A DNA stretch of 64,000 bases, taken from the NCBI RefSeq assembly GCF_000755245.1, contig NZ_BBMP01000022.1, positions 124,001-188,000 on the forward strand, in the 5' to 3' direction. The notes below the pieces were generated by a model, which saw only the letters and a list, made by a program, of their open reading frames with translations, made no database searches and had not been told where the DNA came from. The DNA is from Halococcus sediminicola. Lineage in GTDB: Archaea > Halobacteriota > Halobacteria > Halobacteriales > Halococcaceae. Within the stretch, counting starts at the first letter, position 1. Each line of letters starts with the position of its first letter. This document shows, piece after piece, positions 34,747 through 42,786 of this stretch. Both the position numbers and the translations under genes were made by a program.

Positions 34747-35991
34747 ATGACACGGAACCACCAACAACCGGAGGTGAACATCGGGCTGGTCGGCCACGTC
34801 GACCACGGCAAGACGACGCTCGTGCAGGCGTTGAGCGGGTCGTGGACCGACCAGCACTCAGAGGAGATGAAGCGCGGCATCTCCATCCGGCTCGGCTACG
34901 CCGACGCCACATTTAGAGAGTGTCCCGACAGGGACGCGCCCGAACGCTACACCGTTGCCGAGGAGTGTCCGGACGGTACGGAGAGCGAGCCCCTCAGAAC
35001 GGTGTCGTTCGTCGACGCACCGGGCCACGAGACGCTGATGGCGACGATGCTGTCTGGCGCATCCATCATGGACGGCGCGGTGCTCGTCGTGAGCGCTACT
35101 GAAACTGTGCCACAGGCCCAGACCCAAGAACACCTGATGGCGCTCGATAGTATCGGTATCGAGAACATCGTCATCGCCCAGAACAAGGTCGACCTCGTCG
35201 ATAACGACCGCGCGCGCACGAACTACGAGGAAATCCAGGAGTTCGTCGCCGGAACCGTCGCCGAGGACGCGCCCGTCGTCCCTGTGAGCGCCGGGCAAGA
35301 GGTCAACATGGACCTGCTGATCCAGGCCATCGAAGAGGAGATCCCGACGCCCGAACGCGACCCGGACGCCGACGCACGGCTGCACGTCGCGCGGAGTTTC
35401 GACATCAACCGACCGGGGACGCGCGCCGACGAACTGCTGGGCGGTGTTCTGGGTGGGAGTCTCGTCGCCGGCGAATTCCAGTCGGGCGAGGAACTCGAAC
35501 TCCGACCGGGCCGCGAGGTCGAACACGGGGGGCAGGCCGAGTGGCAGCCCATCACGACCGAAATCCGTTCGCTGCAAGCCGGCGGCGAGTCCGTCGAGAG
35601 CGTGACGCCCGGCGGGTTGTTGGGAGTCGGCACCGGTCTCGACCCGAGCCTCACGAAGGGCGACGGGCTGGCCGGACAGATCGCCGGTCCGCCGGGGTCG
35701 CTACCACCGACACGAGAATCGTTCACGATGGAGGTCTCGCTGCTCGACCGCATCGTCGCCAGCGCCGACGGCACCGAGGGCGAGGACGTCGAACCCGTTT
35801 CAACTGGCGAGCCGCTGATGCTCACGGTGGGGACCGCCACCACGGTCGGATCGGTCACGAGCGCGCGCGACGAGGAGTGCGAGGTCGCGCTCAAGCGGCC
35901 GGTGTGTGCGGCCGCGGGCGCGAACATCGCCATCAACCGCCGCGTCGGCACGCGCTGGCGGCTCATCGGCATCGGCACGCTGACCGAATGA
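34747..35991 (+). CDS. eif2g: Translation initiation factor aIF2 subunit gamma
   Basis: GTPase that delivers initiator Met-tRNA to the small subunit. The 414-residue protein has G1 [14 protein letters not shown], switch 1 [12 protein letters not shown], the zinc-like cysteines of the knob (ECPD, EECPDG), G3 [15 protein letters not shown]4 AQNKVDLVD and later beta-barrel segments ([22 protein letters not shown]). First gene of a translationally linked cluster; its TGA overlaps the PIN gene start. ATG 34747 follows GTTTATGA (about 34701) with a short leader. Confidence 0.96.
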   Translation: MTRNHQQPEVNIGLVGHVDHGKTTLVQALSGSWTDQHSEEMKRGISIRLGYADATFRECPDRDAPERYTVAEECPDGTESEPLRTVSFVDAPGHETLMATMLSGASIMDGAVLVVSATETVPQAQTQEHLMALDSIGIENIVIAQNKVDLVDNDRARTNYEEIQEFVAGTVAEDAPVVPVSAGQEVNMDLLIQAIEEEIPTPERDPDADARLHVARSFDINRPGTRADELLGGVLGGSLVAGEFQSGEELELRPGREVEHGGQAEWQPITTEIRSLQAGGESVESVTPGGLLGVGTGLDPSLTKGDGLAGQIAGPPGSLPPTRESFTMEVSLLDRIVASADGTEGEDVEPVSTGEPLMLTVGTATTVGSVTSARDEECEVALKRPVCAAAGANIAINRRVGTRWRLIGIGTLTE

Positions 35992-36368
35992 ACGAGAGGG
36001 TGCTCATGGACACGAACGCGCTGATGATGCCGGTCGAAGCCAACGTGCGAGTCTTCGAGGAGTTGGACCGACTGCTCACGAGCCCCGAACTCCTCGTGCC
36101 CCGGGCAGTCCTCGACGAACTCGATGCGCTCGCGGGCAGCCACGGCGAGGAGGCCGTCGCGGCGAGCGTCGGCCGGGATCTGAGCGAGCGCTGCCGGCCG
36201 ATCGAGCACGAAGCGACCGAGGCCGACGACGCCTGCGTCGAACTCGCCGGCACGGCCTGCGAACTGGTCTGCACGAACGACCGCCCGCTGGCCGGCCGGG
36301 TGCGCGAGAAGGGCGTCCCGACCGTCGGACTGCGCGCGAAAAAGACGCTTGCGATCACGGAGCCATAA
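35988..36368 (+). CDS. PIN-domain protein (Fcf1/Utp24-like)
   Basis: A 126-residue PIN domain, a Mg-dependent RNase fold. Acidic residues are at the expected places: LMDTNALMM (first Asp), [12 protein letters not shown] (Glu/Asp pair) and [16 protein letters not shown] near the end. The gene sits between aIF2-gamma and Rpo7, a position conserved in many archaea, and overlaps both (ATGA upstream, TAATG downstream), which suggests rRNA or tRNA processing by the Fcf1-like route. RNase activity is inferred. Confidence 0.85.
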   Translation: MNERVLMDTNALMMPVEANVRVFEELDRLLTSPELLVPRAVLDELDALAGSHGEEAVAASVGRDLSERCRPIEHEATEADDACVELAGTACELVCTNDRPLAGRVREKGVPTVGLRAKKTLAITEP

Positions 36369-36943
36369 TGTACAAACGAGTCAAACTCACGGACACGGTG
36401 GAGGTACCGCCACAGCTGCTCGCGGACGTCTCCGCGGGGATGGTGAAACGACTGCTGCAGGACAAACTCGAAGGCCGCCTCGACGAGGACGTGGGCAGCA
36501 TCGTCAGCGTCACCGAGGTCCACGACATCGGCGACGGACGCGTGCCGCCCGGCCGGCGCGACCACGAGGGCTCGGTCTACTACGAGGCCGAGTTCGACGC
36601 CATCACCTTCGACCCGCAGATGCAGGAAGTCATCGACGGAGAAGTGGTCGAGATCGTCAACTTCGGCGCATTTGTGGGCATCGGCCCGATCGACGGACTG
36701 CTCCACGTCTCACAGATCAGCGACGAGTACCTCGCCTACGACGAGGACGGCCAGATGCTCGCCTCGCGTGAATCGAATCAGACTCTCGGAGTTGGCGACG
36801 CCGTGCGGGCGCGCATCGTCACCAAGAGCATCGACGAGCGCAATCCCAGGGATTCGAAGATCGGTCTCACGGCCAAACAGGTGGGCTTGGGCAAGCACGG
36901 CTGGCTCCGCGAGGACCGCGAGACAGCGGCGGCGGGTGAGTGA
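36368..36943 (+). CDS. rpo7: DNA-directed RNA polymerase subunit Rpo7 (E')
   Basis: Stalk subunit of RNA polymerase, equivalent to eukaryotic Rpb7. The 191-residue protein has the N-terminal RNP-like domain ([15 protein letters not shown]) and a C-terminal S1 RNA-binding domain (VDGEVVEIVNFGAFVGIGPIDGLLHVSQIS-type, followed by RESNQTLGVGDAVRARIV). It starts within the stop of the PIN gene and is followed at 2 nt by Spt4, its usual partner gene. Confidence 0.96.
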   Translation: MYKRVKLTDTVEVPPQLLADVSAGMVKRLLQDKLEGRLDEDVGSIVSVTEVHDIGDGRVPPGRRDHEGSVYYEAEFDAITFDPQMQEVIDGEVVEIVNFGAFVGIGPIDGLLHVSQISDEYLAYDEDGQMLASRESNQTLGVGDAVRARIVTKSIDERNPRDSKIGLTAKQVGLGKHGWLREDRETAAAGE

Positions 36944-36945
36944 GC

Positions 36946-37143
36946 ATGGCGACGAGACGAGTGTGCAGAGAGTGTCACCGCGTGCTCGATTCGCCCGACC
37001 AACAGACCTGTCCGGCCTGTGGGTCATCGAGCCTGACCGAGGACTGGGCGGGCTACGTGGTCATCGCCCATCCCGAGACGAGCGAGATCGCAAGCGAGAT
37101 GCAGGTCACCGAACCCGGCCGGTACGCGCTGAAGGTGCGTTAG
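36946..37143 (+). CDS. spt4: Transcription elongation factor Spt4 (RpoE'')
   Basis: A 65-residue zinc protein that binds Spt5 and aids processive elongation. Two CxxC pairs are seen: RVCRECHRVL and QTCPACGSSSL, followed by the conserved DWAGYVVIAHPETSEIA. ATG 36946 is used (a GTG two codons earlier is possible). It lies between Rpo7 and the DUF359 kinase gene, whose GTG starts 1 nt after its stop. Confidence 0.95.
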   Translation: MATRRVCRECHRVLDSPDQQTCPACGSSSLTEDWAGYVVIAHPETSEIASEMQVTEPGRYALKVR

Positions 37144-37144
37144 C

Positions 37145-37705
37145 GTGACCGGCGGCGAGAGCGATTCGGACGTCCTGCTCACGCTGCCCGACGAACTCCG
37201 TGGTGCGTTCAAGGACCCGCTCGGATCCATTCACACCGACGCGAACTGCCTCCGTCCCGACCTCGGCGACCCAGTGATAGCGGTCGGCGACGTCGTCACA
37301 CGCCATCTCACGCGCGCCGGCACCCGGCCGGACCTCGCGGTCGTCGATTGGGTGACCGAACGCGAGGCGCTCGCCGAGAGCGAACGGCCGGATATCGAGG
37401 GCTACGACGAGCGCATCGACGTCGAAAACCCGGCGGCAGGGCTTTCGGAGGCCCTCCTCGAAGCGCTCCGAGCGGGTATCGAGCGGGACGGCAAGACGGT
37501 CGTCGTCGTCGATGGCGAGGAGGATCTGGCGGCGCTTCCCGTACTCCTGATCGCCCCGGACGGCGCGAGCGTCATATACGGTCAGCCCGGCGAGGGGATG
37601 GTGCACGTCCCGGTCGATGCCGAGGCACGAGCGCGAGCGCACGAACTGCTCTCGCGGATGGACGGCGACGGTGAGCGACTCGAAGACATTCTCGGCGATT
37701 ACTGA
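37145..37705 (+). CDS. GTP-dependent dephospho-CoA kinase (DUF359)
   Basis: Final kinase of archaeal coenzyme A synthesis, shown for DUF359 proteins of Thermococcus. The 186-residue product shows LPDELRGAFKDPLGSI, VIAVGDVVTRHL, PDLAVVDWVTERE, VENPAAGLSEALLEAL, and VVVVDGEEDLAALPVLLIAPDGASVIYGQPGEGMV, the order of DUF359 blocks. The start is GTG directly after the Spt4 stop. The position inside the transcription/translation cluster is common in archaea. Confidence 0.92.
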   Translation: MTGGESDSDVLLTLPDELRGAFKDPLGSIHTDANCLRPDLGDPVIAVGDVVTRHLTRAGTRPDLAVVDWVTEREALAESERPDIEGYDERIDVENPAAGLSEALLEALRAGIERDGKTVVVVDGEEDLAALPVLLIAPDGASVIYGQPGEGMVHVPVDAEARARAHELLSRMDGDGERLEDILGDY

Positions 37706-37757
37706 CGGACCGGCCTTCGAAATCCTTTTGGCCGCGACAGGGAGAGTATCGACCAAC

Positions 37758-38081
37758 ATGGACATCGAGATCACCAGAGAGGAGGAGAACCCCATGCTCC
37801 ATCGGACGGACGTGCGTTTCGAACTCATCCACGACGAGGAGACACCCTCGCGGCTGTCGGTCCGTGACAGCCTCGCTGCGCGGCTGAACAAGGACGCCGG
37901 CGAGGTCGTCGTCCACGAACTCGACACGAAGTTCGGGATGCGAAAGACCCTCGGCTACGCGAAGGTCTACGAGACCTCCGCGGACGCCCGCGAGGTCGAA
38001 CAGGAGTACATGCTCGAACGCAACAAAATCGGCGTCGACGACGAGGAGACCGAGGCCGAAGCCGAGGCGGAGGAAGCCTGA
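37758..38081 (+). CDS. rps24e: Ribosomal protein S24e
   Basis: A 107-residue small-subunit protein. [22 protein letters not shown] is the typical S24e start, followed by [28 protein letters not shown], and it ends in a very acidic tail ([14 protein letters not shown]) typical of halophiles. The TGA overlaps the S27ae ATG by 1 nt (TGATG). Confidence 0.96.
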   Translation: MDIEITREEENPMLHRTDVRFELIHDEETPSRLSVRDSLAARLNKDAGEVVVHELDTKFGMRKTLGYAKVYETSADAREVEQEYMLERNKIGVDDEETEAEAEAEEA

Positions 38082-38215
38082 TGGCGCGCCACGAACTCTA
38101 CGACGACGATGGCACGACCGACCGCGAGCAGTGCCCCCGGTGTGGCGACGCCTTCCTCGCCGCCCACGACGACCGCATGCACTGCGGTCGCTGTGGCTAC
38201 ACCGAGTGGAATTAG
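38081..38215 (+). CDS. rps27ae: Ribosomal protein S27ae
   Basis: A 44-residue zinc ribosomal protein, too short for most gene finders. It begins [20 protein letters not shown] and has two CxxC pairs ([10 protein letters not shown] and [12 protein letters not shown]). Immediately coupled to S24e. The order S24e-S27ae-Kae1 is conserved in archaea. Confidence 0.95.
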   Translation: MARHELYDDDGTTDREQCPRCGDAFLAAHDDRMHCGRCGYTEWN

Positions 38216-38221
38216 GGAATC

Positions 38222-39814
38222 GTGCGCGTACTGGGCATCGAGGGCACCGCGTGGGCAGCGAGCGCGGCCGTTTACGACACCGAGACCGGTGACGTGTCGA
38301 TAACCTCGGAGGCGTACCAACCCGACAGCGGCGGCCTCCATCCGCGCGAGGCTGCCGAACACATGCGCGAGGCCATTCCCATAGTCGTCGAAGACGCACT
38401 GACGGGGACCGACTCGATAGATGCGGTCGCCTTCTCACGTGGGCCCGGTCTCGGCCCGTGTCTGCGCATCGCGGGCACGGCCGCCCGCGCGCTCGCGCTC
38501 TCGCTCGACGTCCCGCTCGTCGGCGTGAACCACATGCTCGCCCACGCGGAGATCGGCCGCCATCGATCGGGCTTCGATTCGCCCGTGTGCCTGAACGCCA
38601 GCGGCGCGAACGCTCATGTACTGTGCTTTCGAAACGGCCGCTATCGCGTGCTCGGCGAGACGATGGATACTGGAATCGGCAACGCGCTCGACAAGTTCAC
38701 CCGCCACGTCGACTGGTCACATCCCGGTGGGCCGAAGATCGAGCGCGCTGCACGCGACGGCGAGTATACCGAACTGCCCTACGTCGTCACCGGAATGGAT
38801 TTTTCCTTCTCGGGCATCATGAGCGCCGCCAAGGAGGCCGTCGACGACGGAACTCGGGTCGAGGACGTCTGCTGTGCCCTCCAGGAGACGACGTTCGCGA
38901 TGCTCGCCGAAGTGGCCGAGCGCGCGCTCTCGCTCACCTCGACCACGGAACTCGTCCTCGGGGGTGGAGTCGGCCAGAACCAGCGATTACAGGCGATGCT
39001 CGGCGAGATGTGCGAGGCCCGTGGCGTCGAGTTCTTCGCGCCCGAAAGCCGCTTCCTGCGCGACAACGCGGGCATGATCGCCGTGCTCGGCGCGAAGATG
39101 GTTCGAGCAGGGGACACCATCGCGGTCGCCGATTCGCGGGTCGATTCGGGGTTCCGCCCCGATCAGGTGCCCGTGACGTGGCGCGCGCGGACCGAAACCC
39201 ACAGTAGAGCGAGTTCGGGCGAGGGCGAACTGCAGGGAGCCGAGGCGGTGGTCGAGATCGACGGCGAGCGCGTGCGAAAGCGTCGTCTGCCGAAATCGTA
39301 CCGGCACCCGGCGCTCGACGAGCGGTTGCGCCGCGAGCGCGTCGTGCTCGAAGCGCGCCTCACGAGCGACGCGCGCCGGCAGGGCGTGCCGACGCCGCTC
39401 GTCCGCGACGTCGACGTACGGGAGGCCCAACTGACCGTCGAGCGCGTCGGGGACGCCGACCTCCGCGACGTGCTTGATTCGAAAACAGGGGAAAGTCACG
39501 TGCGCGCGGTCGCCGGCCACCTTGCGACGCTGCACGAGGCGGGCATCGCCCACGGCGACCCGACGACGCGCAACGTCCGCGTGGGCGCGTCGGGCGACGA
39601 CCGGACCTATCTCATCGACTTCGGTCTCGGCCACTACACCGGCGACGTCGAGGACCACGCGATGGATCTGCACGTCTTCGAGCAGTCGCTCGCGGGCACG
39701 GCCACCGACCCCGAGCCACTGCGGCGGGGCTTCGAGGAGGGCTATGCCGAGACGGGAACCGAGGAGGTACTGGAGCGCCTCCGCGCCATCGAGGGGCGCG
39801 GGCGCTACCAGTAA
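38222..39814 (+). CDS. kae1-bud32: Kae1-Bud32 fusion (KEOPS tRNA t6A synthase and kinase)
   Basis: Bifunctional KEOPS component for N6-threonylcarbamoyladenosine at tRNA position 37. Residues about 1-325 are Kae1/TsaD: GIEGTAWAASAAVYD, AFSRGPGLGPCLR, metal site NHMLAHAEIGR, LNASGANAHVL, GGGVGQNQRLQAML and DNAGMIAVLGAKM. Residues about 335-530 are Bud32: KRRLPKSYRHPALD, GIAHGDPTTRNVRV (catalytic loop) and YLIDFGLGHYTGD (DFG). The fusion is known in haloarchaea and methanogens. The start is GTG, 6 nt after S27ae. Confidence 0.96.
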   Translation: MRVLGIEGTAWAASAAVYDTETGDVSITSEAYQPDSGGLHPREAAEHMREAIPIVVEDALTGTDSIDAVAFSRGPGLGPCLRIAGTAARALALSLDVPLVGVNHMLAHAEIGRHRSGFDSPVCLNASGANAHVLCFRNGRYRVLGETMDTGIGNALDKFTRHVDWSHPGGPKIERAARDGEYTELPYVVTGMDFSFSGIMSAAKEAVDDGTRVEDVCCALQETTFAMLAEVAERALSLTSTTELVLGGGVGQNQRLQAMLGEMCEARGVEFFAPESRFLRDNAGMIAVLGAKMVRAGDTIAVADSRVDSGFRPDQVPVTWRARTETHSRASSGEGELQGAEAVVEIDGERVRKRRLPKSYRHPALDERLRRERVVLEARLTSDARRQGVPTPLVRDVDVREAQLTVERVGDADLRDVLDSKTGESHVRAVAGHLATLHEAGIAHGDPTTRNVRVGASGDDRTYLIDFGLGHYTGDVEDHAMDLHVFEQSLAGTATDPEPLRRGFEEGYAETGTEEVLERLRAIEGRGRYQ

Positions 39815-39846
39815 ATCACTTAACGGGGGCGGTCGTAGTGGGTGGC

Positions 39847-40119
39847 ATGGCAGACGAGCGACCACCGTCCGGCGAGATATTCGGCGTCCCGTACAACTTC
39901 GAGCGACCGAGCCTCGGGCGAATGCTGTCGGCGTACTGGCAGCCCGGCGACGACATGCTGGTGAAGAAGCCGTTCGGCGTCGGCTACACCCTCAACCTCG
40001 CCAACTGGCGGTCGTGGGTCGTCCTCGCGGTCGCGGCCGCGCTGCTCGCCCAGGAAAACCGCAGCGAGAGCGAGGAGTACGAAGACACGGAGGAGCCGGT
40101 CGAAGTCATCGTCGATTAG
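39847..40119 (+). CDS. DUF5808-like membrane protein
   Basis: A 90-residue protein with the block PSGEIFGVPYNFERPSLGRM then AYWQPGDDMLVKKPFGVGYTLNLAN, which I associate with DUF5808, followed by one hydrophobic helix (WVVLAVAAALLA) and an acidic tail. Function unknown. CTTAACG near 39816-39822 is about 28 nt before the ATG at 39847, so a leaderless start is likely; an ATG at 39838 is less well placed. Confidence 0.75.
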   Translation: MADERPPSGEIFGVPYNFERPSLGRMLSAYWQPGDDMLVKKPFGVGYTLNLANWRSWVVLAVAAALLAQENRSESEEYEDTEEPVEVIVD

Positions 40120-40163
40120 TCGGGAAGCGACGGCTACTTTTCCCCGACTCGCCGACAGCGCCC

Positions 40164-40775
40164 ATGCTCCAGTACGTGACGACCAACGAGGGCAAGGTCC
40201 GCGAGGCGCGCGAGTACATGGACTGCGAACAGTTCGCGTACGACTACACCGAGATCCAGCACGTGGACCTCGGTGCGATAGCGGCCCACGGCGCGCGCGA
40301 GGCCTATCGGGAGGCCGGCAACCCCGTACTCGTCGACGACGCCGGCCTGTTCGTCGATTCTTTGGGAGGGTTTCCCGGCCCGTACTCCTCGTACGCCGAG
40401 GACACCCTCGGCATCGAACGCGTCCAGCGACTCGTCGCGGGCGAGGAAGATCATCGGGCGTCCTTCCGGTGTGTGCTCGCGTACTGCGACGGCGCGGACT
40501 TCGCGGCGAGTCCCGACCCGGTGGACAGGGACGAGCGCGCGCTCGCGGCCGCAGACGGCGAGCACCAGAGCGATTCGGGCGTGCCAGTCAAGCTCTTCGA
40601 GGGCACAGTCAGAGGGCGCATCGTTTCGCCGCGCGGCGACGGCGGCTTCGGCTACGATCCGATCTTCGAACACGAAGGGACGACGATGGCCGAGATGAGT
40701 ACTGAAGAAAAGAACGCCATCTCCCATCGCGGGCGCGCGCTGGCGAAGTTCGGGGAATGGTTTGCTGAGCGATAG
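40164..40775 (+). CDS. XTP/dITP pyrophosphatase (RdgB/HAM1 family)
   Basis: House-cleaning enzyme that removes deaminated purine nucleoside triphosphates. The 203-residue protein has YVTTNEGKVREAREYM, the catalytic PVLVDDAGLFVDSLGGFPGPYSS, FRCVLAYCDGAD, FEGTVRGRIVSPRGDGGFGYDPIFE and SHRGRALAKF. Family length is about 190, and here a slightly longer polar insertion (about residues 118-140) is present. Followed by element E2. Confidence 0.94.
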   Translation: MLQYVTTNEGKVREAREYMDCEQFAYDYTEIQHVDLGAIAAHGAREAYREAGNPVLVDDAGLFVDSLGGFPGPYSSYAEDTLGIERVQRLVAGEEDHRASFRCVLAYCDGADFAASPDPVDRDERALAAADGEHQSDSGVPVKLFEGTVRGRIVSPRGDGGFGYDPIFEHEGTTMAEMSTEEKNAISHRGRALAKFGEWFAER

Positions 40776-41010
40776 CGAAGTAAGCCAGACGAGTCGTAGC
40801 GCGAGCGGAGCGAATGAACCGAGTCGGAGAGATGAAACGATGCAACCACGCTGAGTTCAGCAGCGACAGAGAACCAGCGAGAACTAATCCTGCCACGAAC
40901 GAGAGCCGCAAGCCATACTCCCCAACCGATTCGCTCACTCGCTCCGCTCGTTCGCTCATCCCTCGCACGAGTCGCGCACCTTCGGTGCACTCTCGCGCGC
41001 CACCGCTCTG
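40776..41010 (+). repeat. Second 3' element, copy E2 (downstream of the XTP/dITP pyrophosphatase)
   Basis: Contains the blocks shared with 4299-4430: CTCCCCAACCGATTC (40918-40932), TCATCCCTCG (40956-40965) and ACGAGTCG (40967-40974), then a small GCACC-TTC-GGTGC triloop hairpin at about 40976-40988. The first half (40776-40915) is unlike E1 and shows no convincing open frame. Confidence 0.62.
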
Positions 41011-41032
41011 AAAAGACGTATCGGTAGCATCC

Positions 41033-41046
41033 GCAGATGCATCTGC
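41033..41046. promoter_or_regulatory. 14-bp perfect palindrome upstream of the acetyltransferase gene
   Basis: GCAGATGCATCTGC, centred between 41039 and 41040, about 43 nt before the chosen ATG at 41089 and directly before an alternative ATG at 41047. A plausible operator for a dimeric regulator; no TATA box overlaps it. Confidence 0.35.
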
Positions 41047-41088
41047 ATGACCGGTCGGTTTGATTGCGTGTGGCTGGAAATCGAGAGC

Positions 41089-41547
41089 ATGGATGTTCGC
41101 CCCGCGACCTACGAGGACCGCGCCGCGCTCCCGAAAGTACACACGGCCGCTGTCGAGGCGTTCGGTCCCGACGGCTACAGTGTGGAAGAGGTCCACGAGT
41201 GGGCCGGAGCCGACGAGCGCTCGCCCAACGATTACGCGATCGATGTCGGGGGCGAACATTTCACCGTTGCCGTTAGGAACGACGAAGTCGCTGGCTTCGG
41301 CCACCTCGTTCTCGATGTGAAGGAGGTTCAGGCCATCTACGTTCATCCCGACCACGCACGCCACGGCGTCGGGAGCACACTGCTCGCCGAACTTGAGGGA
41401 TACGCCCGCGGTCGCGGACTTCGAAAACTGAACCTCCTGTCGTCGCTGAATGCCGTCGGGTTCTACGAGCGAGCGGGCTACGAGCGGGTCGGCGAGGGCG
41501 AGAGTCCGGGCGGGCTGGCGGTCGTCGGGATGGAAAAGCGGCTGTAG
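41089..41547 (+). CDS. GNAT-family N-acetyltransferase
   Basis: A 152-residue acyl-CoA acetyltransferase: DVRPATYEDRAALPKVHTAAVEAF (N-terminal beta-alpha), GFGHLVLDVKEVQAIYVHPDHARHGVGSTLLAELEGYARGRGL with the acetyl-CoA pyrophosphate loop HARHGVGS, and NAVGFYERAGYERVGEG. The substrate is unknown. ATG 41089 gives the usual compact family start; the ATG at 41047 would add 14 residues. Convergent with the PIN-like gene (1 nt between stops). Confidence 0.86.
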   Translation: MDVRPATYEDRAALPKVHTAAVEAFGPDGYSVEEVHEWAGADERSPNDYAIDVGGEHFTVAVRNDEVAGFGHLVLDVKEVQAIYVHPDHARHGVGSTLLAELEGYARGRGLRKLNLLSSLNAVGFYERAGYERVGEGESPGGLAVVGMEKRL

Positions 41548-41548
41548 T

Positions 41549-42019
41549 TCATGCCCGCGGGTCGCGGTCCGGGCCGGGATAGTCGCCGCCGACGACCGTC
41601 GGATGGAGCTTTTCGGGATCGAACAGCCCGCAGAACCCCCGGGGATGTTTGACGCTCGTGGCAACGTGTTCGCGGATGCGCATGCCGGCTCTCGCGGTCC
41701 GGAGCGAGTCGTCGAACGAGAGCACGTGGGCGGCGTCGCCCGCCGCTGCCGAGGCGAGTGCCGGATGGTCCCTCGAGGGATGGTCGACGCGCACTCGAAG
41801 GTCGTCGACGCGTTCGCGCCAGTCGTCGGCGAGAGCGGGGTCGGCGAGGCGCGCGACGACGGCGCGGGCATCGGCGAGCAGCGGGTCGCTCGCGATCAGC
41901 GACACCCACGAGTGTGCACGGACGATGTCGAGTGCCTCGCGGGCGTCCCCGCCACAGAGCAGGTCGGCCGCGAGTACGTCGGCGTCCGCGACGACGCGCG
42001 CGGGCCGTGGCTCATCCAT
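41549..42019 (-). CDS. PIN-like protein of haloarchaea (DUF7384-like)
   Basis: A 156-residue acidic protein. The start MDEPRPARVVADADVLAADLLCG gives an aspartate after a beta strand as in PIN domains; further acidic residues occur in DPLLADARAVVARLADP and AAHVLSFDDSLRTARAGM, in PIN-compatible order. It ends with VATSVKHPRGFCGLFDPEKL. The family name is from memory. RNase activity is unproven. Its start overlaps the upstream 32-residue gene by 8 nt, so the two are coupled. Confidence 0.65.
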   Translation of the reverse strand: MDEPRPARVVADADVLAADLLCGGDAREALDIVRAHSWVSLIASDPLLADARAVVARLADPALADDWRERVDDLRVRVDHPSRDHPALASAAAGDAAHVLSFDDSLRTARAGMRIREHVATSVKHPRGFCGLFDPEKLHPTVVGGDYPGPDRDPRA

Positions 42020-42110
42020 CGCGGCGCTCCCCGAGCACGCCCCGAACGTCGTCGAGCGCGACGTCGTAGTCCGCGGCGCGCTCGAACAGTCGTCCCCACG
42101 AGTCACTCAT
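42012..42110 (-). CDS. 32-residue protein coupled to the PIN-like gene
   Basis: Reads MSDSWGRLFERAADYDVALD and ends DVRGVLGERRDG. It has a short amphipathic, possibly helix-turn-helix-like sequence, no cysteine and no membrane part. Its stop lies 8 nt inside the downstream PIN-like gene, and GTAAAC at about 42140-42145 could serve as its TATA box. The layout (tiny upstream gene overlapping a PIN gene) recalls antitoxin/toxin pairs, but conservation of the small frame in other genomes would be needed. Confidence 0.45.
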   Translation of the reverse strand: MSDSWGRLFERAADYDVALDDVRGVLGERRDG

Positions 42111-42307
42111 GCGCGGACTGAGACGCCCGTCGGCAAACGGTTTACGCCTCGACGGCCGGCCGAGCGGGGATTTCTCGCCGGGAAGCTCTCGATCACGTGG
42201 AAGCGCCGCCGACAACAGAGCCACAGCGCGGACACCACGAAAGTCGCGGTGAAAACACCGCGAGAGGGAACACCGTTTTCAGCCGGCACCGCTCATGGTG
42301 TGTGAAC

Positions 42308-42718
42308 ATGGACGACCCGAGCCGATTCAAGCGACCGCTCCGGTACGTGATGGGGCTGCTCTACGTCGGCGCTGGCGTGCTGCACTTCGTCGCCCCGAAA
42401 CGGTATGCCCACGTCGTCCCGCCCCGGTTCCCGCGCCCGGTCGCACTCGTCTATCTCTCCGGCATCGCGGAGGTCGTCCTCGGAACCGGCGTCTTGCTCC
42501 GCCGGACGCGGCGTCGGTCCGCGTGGGGCATCGTCGCGCTCCTGATCGCGGTCTTTCCGGCGAACGTCCACATGGCGACCGGCGACGTGGCGACCGATGC
42601 GGTCTCCGACTGGGCCGAGGGCATTACCCGGGCGGCGCTGTGGGTCCGACTCCCGCTCCAAGCCGTCCTGGTGCTCTGGGCATGGTGGTACACGCGCCCG
42701 TCCGAACGCACCGCCTGA
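42308..42718 (+). CDS. DoxX-like membrane protein
   Basis: A 136-residue protein with four hydrophobic helices: YVMGLLYVGAGVLHFVAP, PVALVYLSGIAEVVLGTGVLL, WGIVALLIAVFPANVHMATG and LQAVLVLWAWWY. The PKRYAHVVPPRFPRP loop after helix 1 and the FPANVHMA piece are typical of small DoxX-related proteins. Function unknown. ATG 42308 is chosen; a GTG at 42302 two codons earlier is equally possible. Confidence 0.78.
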   Translation: MDDPSRFKRPLRYVMGLLYVGAGVLHFVAPKRYAHVVPPRFPRPVALVYLSGIAEVVLGTGVLLRRTRRRSAWGIVALLIAVFPANVHMATGDVATDAVSDWAEGITRAALWVRLPLQAVLVLWAWWYTRPSERTA

Positions 42719-42786
42719 ATCACGGAACTAATAGTTTCGAGGTCGGCGGCGAGAAGAGCGCGCCCAACCCGGAATCGTCCGTCTCG

